64,000 bases of DNA, taken from contig NZ_RCDC01000004.1 in the NCBI RefSeq assembly GCF_003651185.1, positions 1,598,659-1,662,658 of the forward strand. Direction: 5' to 3'. This DNA is from Stenotrophomonas rhizophila. GTDB lineage: Bacteria; Pseudomonadota; Gammaproteobacteria; Xanthomonadales; Xanthomonadaceae. Of this stretch, positions 28,808 through 37,690 are shown in pieces. The notes under the pieces were generated by a model. That model had not been told where the DNA came from, did no database searches, and saw only the letters and a list, made by a program, of their open reading frames with translations. Position 1 is the first letter of the stretch. Each line of letters opens with the position of its first letter. Both the position numbers and the translations under genes were made by a program.

Positions 28808-29224
28808 TCAACGGCACGATGAGGGAAGATATTTGCCCTCCAGACCGCCGCAGCTCCAATTAATACTGCCATTGGAGTCAGTCGCAGCCAATACAAGTTC
28901 CTGTCCGGCTATTTTGGCACTGGCAGAGCTTGAGAACTTGACATGAATATCCCCTCTAGTGCCGACTGTCACTGATCCAACGTGGTTCCCTGTGAGTGAC
29001 GCTGGCGGCGCCATGCCCGCCGACAGATTGTTCGCCGGAAACTGCCCATGATCTGAGTAGTAAGTGGCGATCGCTTCCTTGGCCCCGGTCGACAGCGAGA
29101 ATCCTTCTGCAACCTGCGCCCTAGCGACATAATCTTGATAGGCGGGTAAGGCAATTGCGGCCAGAATCGCAACGATCGCCACAACGATCATCAATTCAAT
29201 CAATGTAAAACCACGTTGTTTCAT
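28808..29224 (-). CDS. pilA: Type IV major-pilin-like protein (second copy)
   Basis: A 138-residue prepilin. The leader MKQRG is cut before Phe in GFTLIEL, with Glu5 conserved, and the N-terminal helix is [28 protein letters not shown]. The C-terminal disulphide loop is formed by Cys in NWSCGG and the Cys in LPSSCR. The N-terminal half closely resembles the pilin at 31241-31675, while the globular part differs. Its ATG overlaps the stop of the GT-C gene (ATGA at 29221-29224), so it is translated together with that enzyme and has no promoter of its own that I can see. Confidence 0.9.
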   Translation of the reverse strand: MKQRGFTLIELMIVVAIVAILAAIALPAYQDYVARAQVAEGFSLSTGAKEAIATYYSDHGQFPANNLSAGMAPPASLTGNHVGSVTVGTRGDIHVKFSSSASAKIAGQELVLAATDSNGSINWSCGGLEGKYLPSSCR

Positions 29225-31161
29225 TGTTCTCCCCTTGAATAGGAATGGCTCGCCTGCCAGAGCTCCAGGCGTTTGATATCACTGGCGTAAGCTCCCCGAC
29301 CGTTGACTCTGCGCAGCAGTGTCAAGGCCTCCTCCGCCTCTGATCGTTCGAGCAAGTTTGATGCCAACCCGACCTGCAATAGCCATAACCTGTAGCCAGG
29401 ATCCCGAGGGGAAAGCGCCACCGCTTCGCGGATCATACGCATCGCCAACTTTCGGTCGCCGACCACGTTGAAGGCGTAGTTGGCGTAGATCGCACGCAAC
29501 CGGGCGGAACGAGGATTTCGTTGCACGACATTGACCAGCAGCCTAAAAAGCTGGTGTTCGTCAGCGAACCTGCATCGCTGTTCAACCCTGCACTCCACAA
29601 CACCCTCCAGCGCGGCTATCTCCTGAGGACCTACAGGGCGGCGCAACATCTTCTCGCTAAACCGCGCCCATACCATTTCTGGGAGCGGATCCCCGTTGCG
29701 ACTGCCTAGAATAATCAACGCTTGGTCCGCCAACGGCGATGCGTTAGGGAGCGCAGCTGCATGTTCGAACTCGCCGAGCGCCATAGACCACCCCAGGGTG
29801 TGGGGATCATTTCCGGCCAAGGCGAGAAGCTGACGCCCATACTCATAGCCTGCGCGCGACGACTCTGGATTGCGCGTAGTCAAGGTCAAAGCAAGCCTTA
29901 CCGGATCACCCCAACTGAGTGCCTGCACATAGCCCATGGCACCTACATAAACCAGCGGCACAGCCAGCATCAGCATGCGCGCGTCGGTGGTCATCGGTTT
30001 CAGCACTGCCCCCAGAGGTTGCACCAGCGCGAGCACGAGGCCCAGCAGCGCCAGGTAGTTGCGATGCTCGAACACCAACTCCAAGGGCTGCACATTGCTG
30101 GTCAGCGCGTGCGATGCAAAGAACCATGCAATGCCGAAAGCCGTCAGCGGCCAATGCCTGCGCAGCAGCCACCCGCCCAACATGAGGCTCAGCAGCACCA
30201 TTCCTGCTAGCAGCGTGCCGATGGGACGCAGCAAATCATGCGAAATTGGGAAATTATCGTAATAGAAGCTAAGAGACTCTGGCCAGGGCAACAATATCTG
30301 CCGCAAGTAAAGCAGCAACGCTGGCAACTGGCTGTAGAGCCGCTCGGAGAGGGTAAAGTCACGCGTAGCGTATGCCGTTGGCGACATCGCGGAAGGAACC
30401 ACCCAGCCAAAGAAGATGATCAGGGCGGCCATGCCACCAATTGCATAAGCCCAAATCAGCAGGCGCCGCTGTGGCACACTCGCTGCCGCAAAGCGGAGCA
30501 CGAACACTTCCAGCAGCAGGCAGTACACGGGAACCAGTAATGCTGTTTCCTTGAAGCCGAGGCCAAACGCGGCGGCCAAGGCGGTGCCCAACCACCATGG
30601 CCACGCCCGCCCACCCGCACACATGGCTGCGCGTGCACGCAGGTAGCACAGTAGTGACATCAAGATGCCCGTAGCAGCGCCGACCTCCATGCGCTGCACG
30701 ATGTAGAGGGCGCTGGAAACCTGTATAGGATGCACCATCCATACGAACGCCACGGCCCAGGCGGCGGCCAGCCGCCTCTTCTCCGTCAGCGCGGCGCTCA
30801 TGCTCATAAGTTGACGAGCAAGCAGCCACACTAGCAAGGCGTTTATCAGATGCATGGCCAAGCCAGTCACCTTGAGCGGCACCGGGTCGGCCCCGGTGAG
30901 CACATGGTTCACCGCAAAACTCAGCATGGCCAGCGGGCGCCCGAAAGCACTGGCGATGCCGGAACCAAACAATTGCCCCAGTGTCGACCAACTCAGGCGT
31001 TCGAGCTTCCAGTCCGGGTCGTTGACCAGATTTGGCTGGTCGTCAAACAGGAAGCCGCCCCCCAGACCCGGTAGGAAAACCAGCGCCCCCAGCACCGGCA
31101 ACGCGAGCACGGCTGCAGCCTTGGACCAGCGCGCGAACGCGCGCACCCGATGTTCGGACAC
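29221..31161 (-). CDS. TMTC-like GT-C membrane glycosyltransferase with C-terminal TPR region (candidate pilin glycosyltransferase)
   Basis: A 646-residue protein. About ten hydrophobic helices fill residues 15-410. The first periplasmic loop carries an Asp-Asp pair (residues 40-41 in [15 protein letters not shown]), the typical acidic site of GT-C enzymes. [21 protein letters not shown] matches the bacterial TMTC-like TPR proteins. TPR-like helices fill residues 490-640. In animals TMTC proteins are O-mannosyltransferases using a polyprenyl-P-sugar. Start is GTG at 31161 with GGAGAGAG upstream. Between two pilin genes and coupled to one, it may glycosylate pilin; this is inferred. An O-antigen-ligase-like role is an alternative. 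Confidence 0.7.
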   Translation of the reverse strand: MSEHRVRAFARWSKAAAVLALPVLGALVFLPGLGGGFLFDDQPNLVNDPDWKLERLSWSTLGQLFGSGIASAFGRPLAMLSFAVNHVLTGADPVPLKVTGLAMHLINALLVWLLARQLMSMSAALTEKRRLAAAWAVAFVWMVHPIQVSSALYIVQRMEVGAATGILMSLLCYLRARAAMCAGGRAWPWWLGTALAAAFGLGFKETALLVPVYCLLLEVFVLRFAAASVPQRRLLIWAYAIGGMAALIIFFGWVVPSAMSPTAYATRDFTLSERLYSQLPALLLYLRQILLPWPESLSFYYDNFPISHDLLRPIGTLLAGMVLLSLMLGGWLLRRHWPLTAFGIAWFFASHALTSNVQPLELVFEHRNYLALLGLVLALVQPLGAVLKPMTTDARMLMLAVPLVYVGAMGYVQALSWGDPVRLALTLTTRNPESSRAGYEYGRQLLALAGNDPHTLGWSMALGEFEHAAALPNASPLADQALIILGSRNGDPLPEMVWARFSEKMLRRPVGPQEIAALEGVVECRVEQRCRFADEHQLFRLLVNVVQRNPRSARLRAIYANYAFNVVGDRKLAMRMIREAVALSPRDPGYRLWLLQVGLASNLLERSEAEEALTLLRRVNGRGAYASDIKRLELWQASHSYSRGEQ

Positions 31162-31190
31162 GACACTCTCTCCAACCGTTTCCTACCAAA

Positions 31191-31217
31191 GAAAAGGGCC
31201 GCTAGGCGGCCCTTTTC
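31191..31217 (-). terminator. Terminator of the main pilin gene
   Basis: A 12-base stem GAAAAGGGCCGC / GCGGCCCTTTTC lies 24 bases after the pilin stop. On the minus strand the stem ends in CCTTTTCTTTGG. It separates the pilin transcript from the GT-C gene, and partial read-through could set their ratio. Confidence 0.9.
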
Positions 31218-31240
31218 TGACATCCACCACCAACCCGCAA

Positions 31241-31675
31241 TTAACGGCAGGACGACGGCAGGAACTTCGGATCGATGCTGCCACCGGTCTTGCAATCCCA
31301 AGTGATGCTGCCGCCGGCATCATCCGGGGTCAGCACGAAGTTCTTACCAGCAACCTTTGCGCTGACAGAACCGGCACCCTTCAGCTTAGCGGTGATGGCC
31401 CCAGCGGTGCCGACGGTGACGCTCTCAACGTACTTACCGTTGATCGAAGCAGCCGCAGCCAGACCTGCATCGGCGTTGGCGGTCGGGAAGGCACCCTTGT
31501 CGGCGTAGTACTCGGTTACAGCCGTTTTGGCACCCGAGCTCAGGGTCATCGCTTCGGAAACCTGAGCGCGAGCCACGTAATCCTGGTAAGCCGGCAATGC
31601 GATGGCGGCCAGGATGGCGATGATCGCAACAACGATCATCAGTTCGATCAGGGTAAAGCCCTGCTGCTTCTTCAT
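31241..31675 (-). CDS. pilA: Type IV major pilin PilA
   Basis: A 144-residue prepilin with leader MKKQQG, cleavage before Phe, Glu5, and the helix [28 protein letters not shown]. The disulphide loop is bounded by Cys in TWDCKTGG and the Cys in LPSSCR. A GGGGA site precedes the ATG at 31675. It has its own sigma-54-type promoter and a strong terminator, which together suggest the highly expressed main subunit. The tail ends Ser-Ser-Cys-Arg, giving possible O-glycosylation sites, which is inference. It is divergent from pilC. Confidence 0.95.
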   Translation of the reverse strand: MKKQQGFTLIELMIVVAIIAILAAIALPAYQDYVARAQVSEAMTLSSGAKTAVTEYYADKGAFPTANADAGLAAAASINGKYVESVTVGTAGAITAKLKGAGSVSAKVAGKNFVLTPDDAGGSITWDCKTGGSIDPKFLPSSCR

Positions 31676-32035
31676 GCGTACGTCCCCTAGAGGTAGAAAT
31701 ATAGATAGGGCACTGGGCCGTTGCCTGACCGGCGGACCGGGTGAGCGAGGCGGGCGCCCGTGCGGGTGGATCGAAGCAGGTTGCGTGCCAACAGTGCCAG
31801 CAATGCTCCCCAGCATTCCCCGGCGCAATGATGGCACCAATCTTCAGGATTGGAACCCCCCTCACAACAATTTGCGACCTATCCGGCAATGTGACCCGTT
31901 GCGTCACTTTTTGACAGTCCCTGTCGGGCGCGCGGACCAAGGCGGACCGCCGAACAGGACTGCCAACGCATCCCGGAACCGGCTACCATGCGGCGAGATA
32001 GCCCGCCTGGGGAAGGTGCGGCTGGGGAGCCCTGT
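31676..32035. promoter_or_regulatory. pilA-pilC divergent regulatory region
   Basis: A 360-base region without a gene. Besides the sigma-54 promoter it holds TGTCAAAAAGTGACG (minus strand, about 31901-31916), an imperfect palindrome resembling the TGTC-type PilR binding sites known from Pseudomonas and about 125 bases upstream of the -24 element, a normal distance for an enhancer site. The pilC side has GGGGAG at 32024-32029. Confidence 0.55.
31775..31790 (-). promoter_or_regulatory. Sigma-54 (RpoN) promoter of pilA
   Basis: On the minus strand TGGCACGCAACCTGCT matches TGGCAC-N5-TTGCA except for two positions, and keeps the GG and GC elements at the proper -24/-12 spacing. Transcription would begin near 31764, about 90 bases before the pilA ATG. 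PilS and PilR in the same window are the expected activators. Confidence 0.8.
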
Positions 32036-33295
32036 ATGTCTGTCAGCCGTAGCGCGATCAAGAAAGAGCCCGTGGCGCGTAGCACCATGGAGATGAAACC
32101 GTTTGTCTGGGAGGGGACCGACAAGCGCGGCGTCAAGATGAAGGGCGAACAGCCCGCCAAGAACGCCAACCTTTTAAGAGCTGAACTGCGGCGGCAAGGC
32201 ATCATGCCGAGCGTGGTCAAGCCAAAACCCAAGCCTATATTTGGCGCAGCAGGCTCCGCCGTCGGCGCCAAGGACATCGCCTTTTTCAGTCGCCAGATGG
32301 CGATCATGATGAAGTCAGGCGTACCGATCGTCAGTGCACTGGAGATCATCGGTAGCGGACATAAGAACCCTCGCATGAGGAAGCTCGTCGAATCCATCCG
32401 GACCGATATCGAAGGCGGCTCATCTCTGCACGAAGCGATCAGTCGACATCCTGTCCAATTCGATGAGTTGTACCGGAATCTGGTAAGGGCCGGTGAAGGA
32501 GCCGGTGTACTCGAAACGGTGCTGGATACCATTGCCAGCTACAAGGAGAACATCGAAGCACTAAAGGGCAAGATCAAAAAGGCACTGTTCTACCCCACCA
32601 TGGTTGTCGTGGTGGCACTGCTGGTCAGTTCCATTCTATTGATTTGGGTTGTGCCTCAGTTCGAGGACGTGTTCAGGGGCTTCGGCGCTGAGCTTCCCGC
32701 GTTCACTCAGATGATCGTCGCGATGTCTCGCTTCATGGTGTCGTGGTGGTGGCTGATCCTGGCCGTCAGCGTAGGCTCCGTAATCGGCTTCATTTTTGCC
32801 TACAAACGCTCCCCCAAAATGCAGCACACCATGGATCGTCTGATCCTGAAGGTGCCGGTGATCGGCCAGATCATGAACAACAGCGCGATCGCCCGCTTCG
32901 CCCGCACCACCGCCGTCACCTTCAAGGCCGGCGTGCCACTGGTGGAGGCGCTGGGCATCGTCGCAGGCGCCACCGGCAACAAGGTGTACGAAGAGGCTGT
33001 CCTGCGCATGCGCGACGACGTGTCGGTCGGTTACCCGGTCAACATGGCCATGAAGCAGGTCAACATCTTCCCACACATGGTGGTGCAGATGACTGGCATC
33101 GGCGAAGAGGCCGGCGCGCTGGACACCATGCTGTTCAAGGTGGCCGAGTATTATGAGCAGGAGGTCAACAATGCCGTGGACGCCCTGAGCAGCCTGCTGG
33201 AACCGATGATCATGGTGTTCATTGGTACCATCGTCGGCGGCATGGTGATCGGCATGTACCTGCCCATCTTCAAACTCGGCGCGGTAGTTGGATAA
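32036..33295 (+). CDS. pilC: Type IV pilus inner-membrane platform protein PilC
   Basis: A 419-residue GspF/PilC-family protein of the inner-membrane platform through which PilB acts. Two T2SSF domains lie at about residues 80-205 and 280-405, each with a membrane segment after it (MVVVVALLVSSILLIWVVPQF and MIMVFIGTIVGGMVIGMYLPIF). The ATG at 32036 has GGGGAG 6 bases upstream; the ATG at 31988 lacks one. It is the first gene of pilC-pilD-coaE, reading away from the pilins. Confidence 0.94.
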   Translation: MSVSRSAIKKEPVARSTMEMKPFVWEGTDKRGVKMKGEQPAKNANLLRAELRRQGIMPSVVKPKPKPIFGAAGSAVGAKDIAFFSRQMAIMMKSGVPIVSALEIIGSGHKNPRMRKLVESIRTDIEGGSSLHEAISRHPVQFDELYRNLVRAGEGAGVLETVLDTIASYKENIEALKGKIKKALFYPTMVVVVALLVSSILLIWVVPQFEDVFRGFGAELPAFTQMIVAMSRFMVSWWWLILAVSVGSVIGFIFAYKRSPKMQHTMDRLILKVPVIGQIMNNSAIARFARTTAVTFKAGVPLVEALGIVAGATGNKVYEEAVLRMRDDVSVGYPVNMAMKQVNIFPHMVVQMTGIGEEAGALDTMLFKVAEYYEQEVNNAVDALSSLLEPMIMVFIGTIVGGMVIGMYLPIFKLGAVVG

Positions 33296-33302
33296 CTAAT
33301 CA

Positions 33303-34166
33303 ATGGCATTTCTCGACCAGCATCCCGGTCTCGGCTACCCCGCCGCGGTCGGACTGGGACTGCTTATCGGCAGTTTCCTCAACGTGGTGATCCTGCGCCT
33401 GCCCAAGCGGCTGGAGTGGGAGTGGAAGCGCGATGCGCGCGAGGTGCTGGAAGAGCCGGACATTTACGAGCCACCGCCCCCCGGCATCGTGGTGGAGCCC
33501 TCGCACTGCCCGCATTGCAAGCACAAGCTGTCCTGGTACGAGAACATCCCGCTGTTCAGCTGGCTGGCGCTGCGCGGCAAGTGCCGGCATTGCCATGCCC
33601 CGATCTCGATCCAGTACCCGCTGGTGGAGCTGCTGACCGCCGTGCTGGTGGCCGCCAGCGTCTGGCAGTTCGGCTTCGGCTGGCAAGGCTTCGGCGCGAT
33701 CGTGCTGAGCTGCTTCCTGGTGGCGCTGTCCGGGATCGACCTGCGTACCCAACTGTTGCCGGATCAATTGACCCTACCCTTGATGTGGCTGGGCCTGATC
33801 GCGGCCAGCGACAATCTCTATATGCCGGCCAAGCCGGCCCTGCTGGGTGCGCTGGCGGGCTATCTGTCGCTGTGGTCGGTGTGGTGGCTGTTCAAGCAGA
33901 TCACCGGCAAGGAAGGCATGGGCCACGGCGATTTCAAGCTGCTGGCGGCTCTGGGCGCCTGGTGCGGGCTCAAGGGCATCCTGCCGATCATCCTGCTCTC
34001 GTCCGTGGTGGGCGCGATCATCGGCTCGATCTGGCTGTACTCGCGCGGCCGTGACCGGGCCACGCCGATCCCGTTCGGGCCGTACCTGGCCATTGCCGGC
34101 TGGATCGTGTTCATGTGGGGCGAGCCGTTGATTGACGGCTACCTGAGCTACGCCGGCCTGCGTTGA
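33303..34166 (+). CDS. pilD: Prepilin leader peptidase / N-methyltransferase PilD
   Basis: A 287-residue membrane aspartic protease that cuts prepilins and methylates the new N-terminal Phe. The cytoplasmic loop has the zinc-binding pairs CPHCKHK and CRHCHAP. The catalytic Asps are in SGIDLRTQLLPD and the GMGHGDFKLLAALGAW (GxGD) motif. The N-terminus has the usual GLLIGSFLNVVILRLP. It starts 7 bases after pilC and would process both pilins in the window and any type II secretion pseudopilins. Confidence 0.95.
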   Translation: MAFLDQHPGLGYPAAVGLGLLIGSFLNVVILRLPKRLEWEWKRDAREVLEEPDIYEPPPPGIVVEPSHCPHCKHKLSWYENIPLFSWLALRGKCRHCHAPISIQYPLVELLTAVLVAASVWQFGFGWQGFGAIVLSCFLVALSGIDLRTQLLPDQLTLPLMWLGLIAASDNLYMPAKPALLGALAGYLSLWSVWWLFKQITGKEGMGHGDFKLLAALGAWCGLKGILPIILLSSVVGAIIGSIWLYSRGRDRATPIPFGPYLAIAGWIVFMWGEPLIDGYLSYAGLR

Positions 34167-34176
34167 GGGCCGCGCG

Positions 34177-34788
34177 ATGAGCCGCTTCGTGATCGGGCTG
34201 ACCGGCGGCATTGCCGCCGGCAAGAGCGAGGTCAGCCGCCGCTTCGAGGCACTGGGCATCACCGTGGCCGACGCCGATCAGGCCGCACGCGCGGTGGTGG
34301 CACCGGGCAGCGAGGGGCTGGCGCGGATCGCTACCCACTTTGGCACCGACATCCTGCTGGCCGATGGCCAGCTGGACCGTGCCGCCCTGCGGGCCCGCAT
34401 CTTCGAATCGGCGCAGGAACGCCAGGCGCTGGAGGCGATCACCCATCCAGCCATCCGTCAGTTGCTGCGCGAAACCTGCGAACAGGCCGAGGGGCCGTAT
34501 GCGATCGCGGCGATTCCGCTGCTCACCGAGGCCGGTGGCCGCCAGCAGTATCCCTGGCTGGAGCGGATCCTGGTGGTGGACGTGCCGGTGGCCGTGCAGC
34601 ATGCACGGCTGATGCAGCGCGATGGCATCGATACCGCCTTGGCAGACCGCATGATCGCCGCCCAGGCCAGCCGCGAGGCGCGCCTGGCATTGGCCGATGA
34701 TGTGGTGGTCAATGATGGCCACCCGGACCACCTGCAGGCGCATGTGGAGCGGCTGGATCGGGCCTATCGGGCGTTGGCGGCGCGGTAG
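34177..34788 (+). CDS. coaE: Dephospho-CoA kinase
   Basis: A 203-residue P-loop kinase for the last step of coenzyme A synthesis. The Walker A loop is GLTGGIAAGKSEVSRRF at the N-terminus, and the CoA-binding region has ADADQAARAVV and IAAIPLLTEAGG. It begins 10 bases after pilD, a pairing kept in many proteobacteria. A SMAG palindrome follows the gene. Confidence 0.94.
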   Translation: MSRFVIGLTGGIAAGKSEVSRRFEALGITVADADQAARAVVAPGSEGLARIATHFGTDILLADGQLDRAALRARIFESAQERQALEAITHPAIRQLLRETCEQAEGPYAIAAIPLLTEAGGRQQYPWLERILVVDVPVAVQHARLMQRDGIDTALADRMIAAQASREARLALADDVVVNDGHPDHLQAHVERLDRAYRALAAR

Positions 34789-34796
34789 ATCTGGAG

Positions 34797-34820
34797 GAGC
34801 CGACCAACGGCCGGCTCTAC
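34797..34820 (-). repeat. SMAG-like palindrome
   Basis: On the minus strand GTAGAGCCGGCCGTTGGTCG and following GCTC form a hairpin. It fills the gap between the convergent stops of coaE and the histidine kinase gene. Confidence 0.75.
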
Positions 34821-34824
34821 CGTG

Positions 34825-36189
34825 TCAGGCGGGGGAGAACGTCAGCGTGGCAATCACGCCGCGCCCGGCGCCTGGCCGCACGTTGACCTGCCAGCCGTAG
34901 AGATCGCACAGGCGGCTGACGATGGACAGGCCGATACCCCCACCCTGCGAATGACCCGCGTGCGTTCCGCGATAGCCGCGCTGGAACAGCTTGGCGGCAT
35001 CTTCTTCGCTCAGGCCGGGGCCGCTGTCGATCACCTCGACGGCGTTGTTGCCCACGCGCACGCGCACCGCGCCTTCCTTGGAGTACTTCACGGCATTGCC
35101 GATCAGGTTGCCCAACGCGACCGAGAGGGCCGATTCCGGCGCATCGATCACCAGGTCGTGGTTGCCTTCCAGGATCAACTCCAGCGGCTTGCCGCCGAGC
35201 TGGGCACGGTGCGAATCCAGCAGCTGCTCGGAGACGCGGGCGACATTGCTGCTGCCCTGCCCGCGCTCGTTGCGCGAGAGCAACAGCAGCGCACCGATCA
35301 GATCGGTACATTGCTGCTCGGCACGCTGGATGCGCTGCAGGCGCTGCAGCACCTTCGGATCGAGATCGGGGCGGGTCAGCAGCAGTTCGGTGGCGCCGCG
35401 AATGACGGCCAGCGGCGTGCGCAGTTCGTGGCTGACGTCCGCATTGAATTCGCGGTCGCGCTGTACGACCTCGGTGAGGCGCGCGGAGTAGTCATCCAGC
35501 GCTTGGGCGAGCTGGCCCACTTCATCGTCCGGGAAGCGCGGTGCCAGCGGCTCGGGCTCGCTGGTGCCACCGCGATATGCGCGCAGGCGGGCGGCCAGAT
35601 CGGACACCGGCTTCATCACCTTGGAGGCGGACCACCAGCCCAGCACCAGCGACAGCACGCTGAACACCAGCACCGAGAAGAACAGCGCGCGGTTGAGCTG
35701 GCTCTCACCGCGGATGCTCTCGGTCATGTCATAGGCGAGGAAGAACCATACGTCCGGCGTTTTACGCACCGCAAGCTTGTAGGAAAACGGCTTGCCGCCG
35801 TCATCCACGCCGCTGACGCCGTGGATGCCGTCGTTGAATTCGTACCAGTCCGGCTGTTCCTGGCGCAGCGCTTCGAACTTGTCCGAGCGGACCAGCCGCG
35901 CGTACATCTGCTGCACGGGCAGGTCGGGACTGCGCGAGGGATCGGCCGCGAATCGCTTGGCGTACTCGTTGATGTTGCGATTCATCACATCTTCGACCAG
36001 CTGGTTTTCCACGCGGGCGCGGGTCCAGTTGGTGGCGAACGCAAACAGCGTGGTCAGGCAGAAGCCCAACAGCACGAACGAGACGATGATGCGGCTGCGC
36101 AGCCGGCGCCGATATGGCGCGCGGCGACGCCCCCCCCTGCCCGTCACCGGATCAGGCTTCCGGCGCGGCGATGCGGTATCCGATGCCAT
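34825..36189 (-). CDS. Sensor histidine kinase (ColS-like)
   Basis: A 454-residue membrane kinase. Helices at about residues 30-52 and 180-200 flank a periplasmic domain. A HAMP-like segment is followed by HisKA with His in FNADVSHELRTPLAVIRGA and a HATPase domain with EVIDSGPGLSEED and SQGGGIGLSIVSRLCDLY. The gene overlaps the end of its response regulator by 38 bases. The partner regulator resembles ColR, so this may be the ColS-type sensor of metal or envelope stress; RaxH-like kinases of Xanthomonas are another possibility. The stimulus cannot be read. Confidence 0.85.
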   Translation of the reverse strand: MASDTASPRRKPDPVTGRGGRRRAPYRRRLRSRIIVSFVLLGFCLTTLFAFATNWTRARVENQLVEDVMNRNINEYAKRFAADPSRSPDLPVQQMYARLVRSDKFEALRQEQPDWYEFNDGIHGVSGVDDGGKPFSYKLAVRKTPDVWFFLAYDMTESIRGESQLNRALFFSVLVFSVLSLVLGWWSASKVMKPVSDLAARLRAYRGGTSEPEPLAPRFPDDEVGQLAQALDDYSARLTEVVQRDREFNADVSHELRTPLAVIRGATELLLTRPDLDPKVLQRLQRIQRAEQQCTDLIGALLLLSRNERGQGSSNVARVSEQLLDSHRAQLGGKPLELILEGNHDLVIDAPESALSVALGNLIGNAVKYSKEGAVRVRVGNNAVEVIDSGPGLSEEDAAKLFQRGYRGTHAGHSQGGGIGLSIVSRLCDLYGWQVNVRPGAGRGVIATLTFSPA

Positions 36190-36829
36190 GACGGGTCTGG
36201 ATCATCGGAACCTCGAAGGGCTTGTCGACCACGGCGCGCAGGCCGTGGATATGCACGCGCAGGGAATCCGAATCCGGCAGCTCCTCGCCCCACACGCGGG
36301 TTTCCAGCTCCTGGCGGGTGACGACGGCCGGCGAGGCCTCCATCAGCGCCTGCAGGATCTTCAGTGCGGTCGGGTTGAGCTGCAGCAGCTTGCCTTGGCG
36401 GCGCACTTCCAGCGTGTCCAGGTTGTATTCCAGATCGCCGGTTTCCAGCACGCGGGTCTGCACGCCCTTGCCGCGACGCGACAGGGCGTTCAGACGCACC
36501 TCCACTTCCTGCAGCGCGAACGGCTTGATCAGGTAGTCATCGGCGCCGGAATCGAAGCCGGCCAGTTTGTTGTCCAGGGAATCGCGCGCCGTCAGCATCA
36601 GCACCGGGGTCTGCTTGCGCGCCTCGTTGCGCAGCTTGCGGCAGACCTCGATCCCATCCATGCCGGGCAGGTTGAGGTCCAGCACGATCGCGTCGAACTC
36701 ATGGACGACCGCCAGGTGCAGGCCGGTGACGCCATCGGCTGCGAAGTCCACGGTGTGACCGCGGTCTTCGAGGTAATCGCCCAGGTTGGCGGCAATGTCG
36801 CTGTTGTCTTCGATGACGAGAATTCGCAC
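36152..36829 (-). CDS. OmpR-family response regulator (ColR-like)
   Basis: A 225-residue regulator. The receiver domain has phospho-acceptor Asp51 (IVLDLNLPGMDG) and Lys in DYLIKPFALQEVE. The winged-helix DNA-binding domain includes LLQLNPTALKILQALMEASP, VWGEELPDSDSLRVHIHGLR and TRHGIGYRI. The overall wording is close to ColR as I recall it from Pseudomonas. I chose GTG at 36829 because AGAGG sits 6 bases upstream and the protein then begins VRILVIEDN. It is the first gene of the pair with the histidine kinase. Confidence 0.88.
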   Translation of the reverse strand: MRILVIEDNSDIAANLGDYLEDRGHTVDFAADGVTGLHLAVVHEFDAIVLDLNLPGMDGIEVCRKLRNEARKQTPVLMLTARDSLDNKLAGFDSGADDYLIKPFALQEVEVRLNALSRRGKGVQTRVLETGDLEYNLDTLEVRRQGKLLQLNPTALKILQALMEASPAVVTRQELETRVWGEELPDSDSLRVHIHGLRAVVDKPFEVPMIQTRHGIGYRIAAPEA

Positions 36830-36971
36830 TGGGACCTCTGATTCGTGGGGTTCAACGGAAAGAACGGAGCCGCAGGGCAGCATGTGGAAGGGGACTGCGC
36901 GACCTCAAGCTGACCATACAGCGTCGATTCTTAACATTAGACACCGTCGAATGCTGGCGCAGCGTCAAAAC

Positions 36972-37439
36972 TCAGCGCTGATTCGACTGCGCGGGCTGAA
37001 GCTCACGCATCATGTTCTTGGCGCTTTCCGTCGCAATGCGTCGCTGGGCAACTGTGGCGCAGACACGCTGCGGCCGGTTGCTGCCGGTCGGCCGTTCGCT
37101 GCGGCAGACCATCCGGCTGTCTTCCTTGGCGGTGCTCATCAAAGTGTTGATGAGTTCCTGGTCATTGAACACATCCGTGCGCTGCAGTGGCGGAAGCTGG
37201 TCCACGCGCTCATTGCTGCCCAGCTTTACCCGGATCCGGTTCAGGGCCGCCTGCACGCGGCTCCGGTTTTCCAGGGTCATCTCGCTGTACTCCTCACTGC
37301 GCAGTGCGTTTTCGACGCTGGTCAGCTGCTGGGCGGCAGGGGCATCAGCGGTCAGCGTGACGGCGGCTTCCGCGGTCGGCTTGGCATGGACGGCGAAGGA
37401 CAAGCAGCCCAGCAGGGCAATAACGGTCAATCGAGACAT
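36972..37439 (-). CDS. Small exported hypothetical protein
   Basis: About 155 residues with a clear signal peptide (MSRLTVIALLGCLSFAVHA). The mature part is polar and helical, with two cysteines (MVCRSE and RVCATV) that could form a disulphide. I do not recognise the family. An AGGAAG site before the ATG at 37439 supports the start; the in-frame ATG at 37475 would spoil the signal peptide. The gene lies upstream of the two-component system on the same strand with about 140 bases between them, so it could be regulated with it or be independent. Confidence 0.65.
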   Translation of the reverse strand: MSRLTVIALLGCLSFAVHAKPTAEAAVTLTADAPAAQQLTSVENALRSEEYSEMTLENRSRVQAALNRIRVKLGSNERVDQLPPLQRTDVFNDQELINTLMSTAKEDSRMVCRSERPTGSNRPQRVCATVAQRRIATESAKNMMRELQPAQSNQR

Positions 37440-37540
37440 CCCTGACTTCCTTATCCGAAAATGAATGAGAGCCAACTCTACGAGGATGAAAGGCTTCCTA
37501 CAAGTTACCGATGGCAGGGGAAAACGAAGCTGCCGGCCAG

Positions 37541-37574
37541 AAAAAGGCCCGGACAGCTGACGCTGACCGGGCCT
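37541..37574 (-). terminator. Terminator downstream of rimK
   Basis: On the minus strand AGGCCCGG and CCGGGCCT form a stem with a 14-base loop, followed by TTTTT. It lies about 115 bases after the rimK stop and ahead of the small exported protein gene. Confidence 0.8.
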
Positions 37575-37690
37575 GAAGGTGTTTCCCGATTACCGATCCT
37601 GCTGAGGAGGGCAGAGCTGCGGTTCGACAGAGCCTACGCCGGGGCCGATTAAACCGATGTTAAGGCCCTGCCGCACCTTGGAAAACCGCA

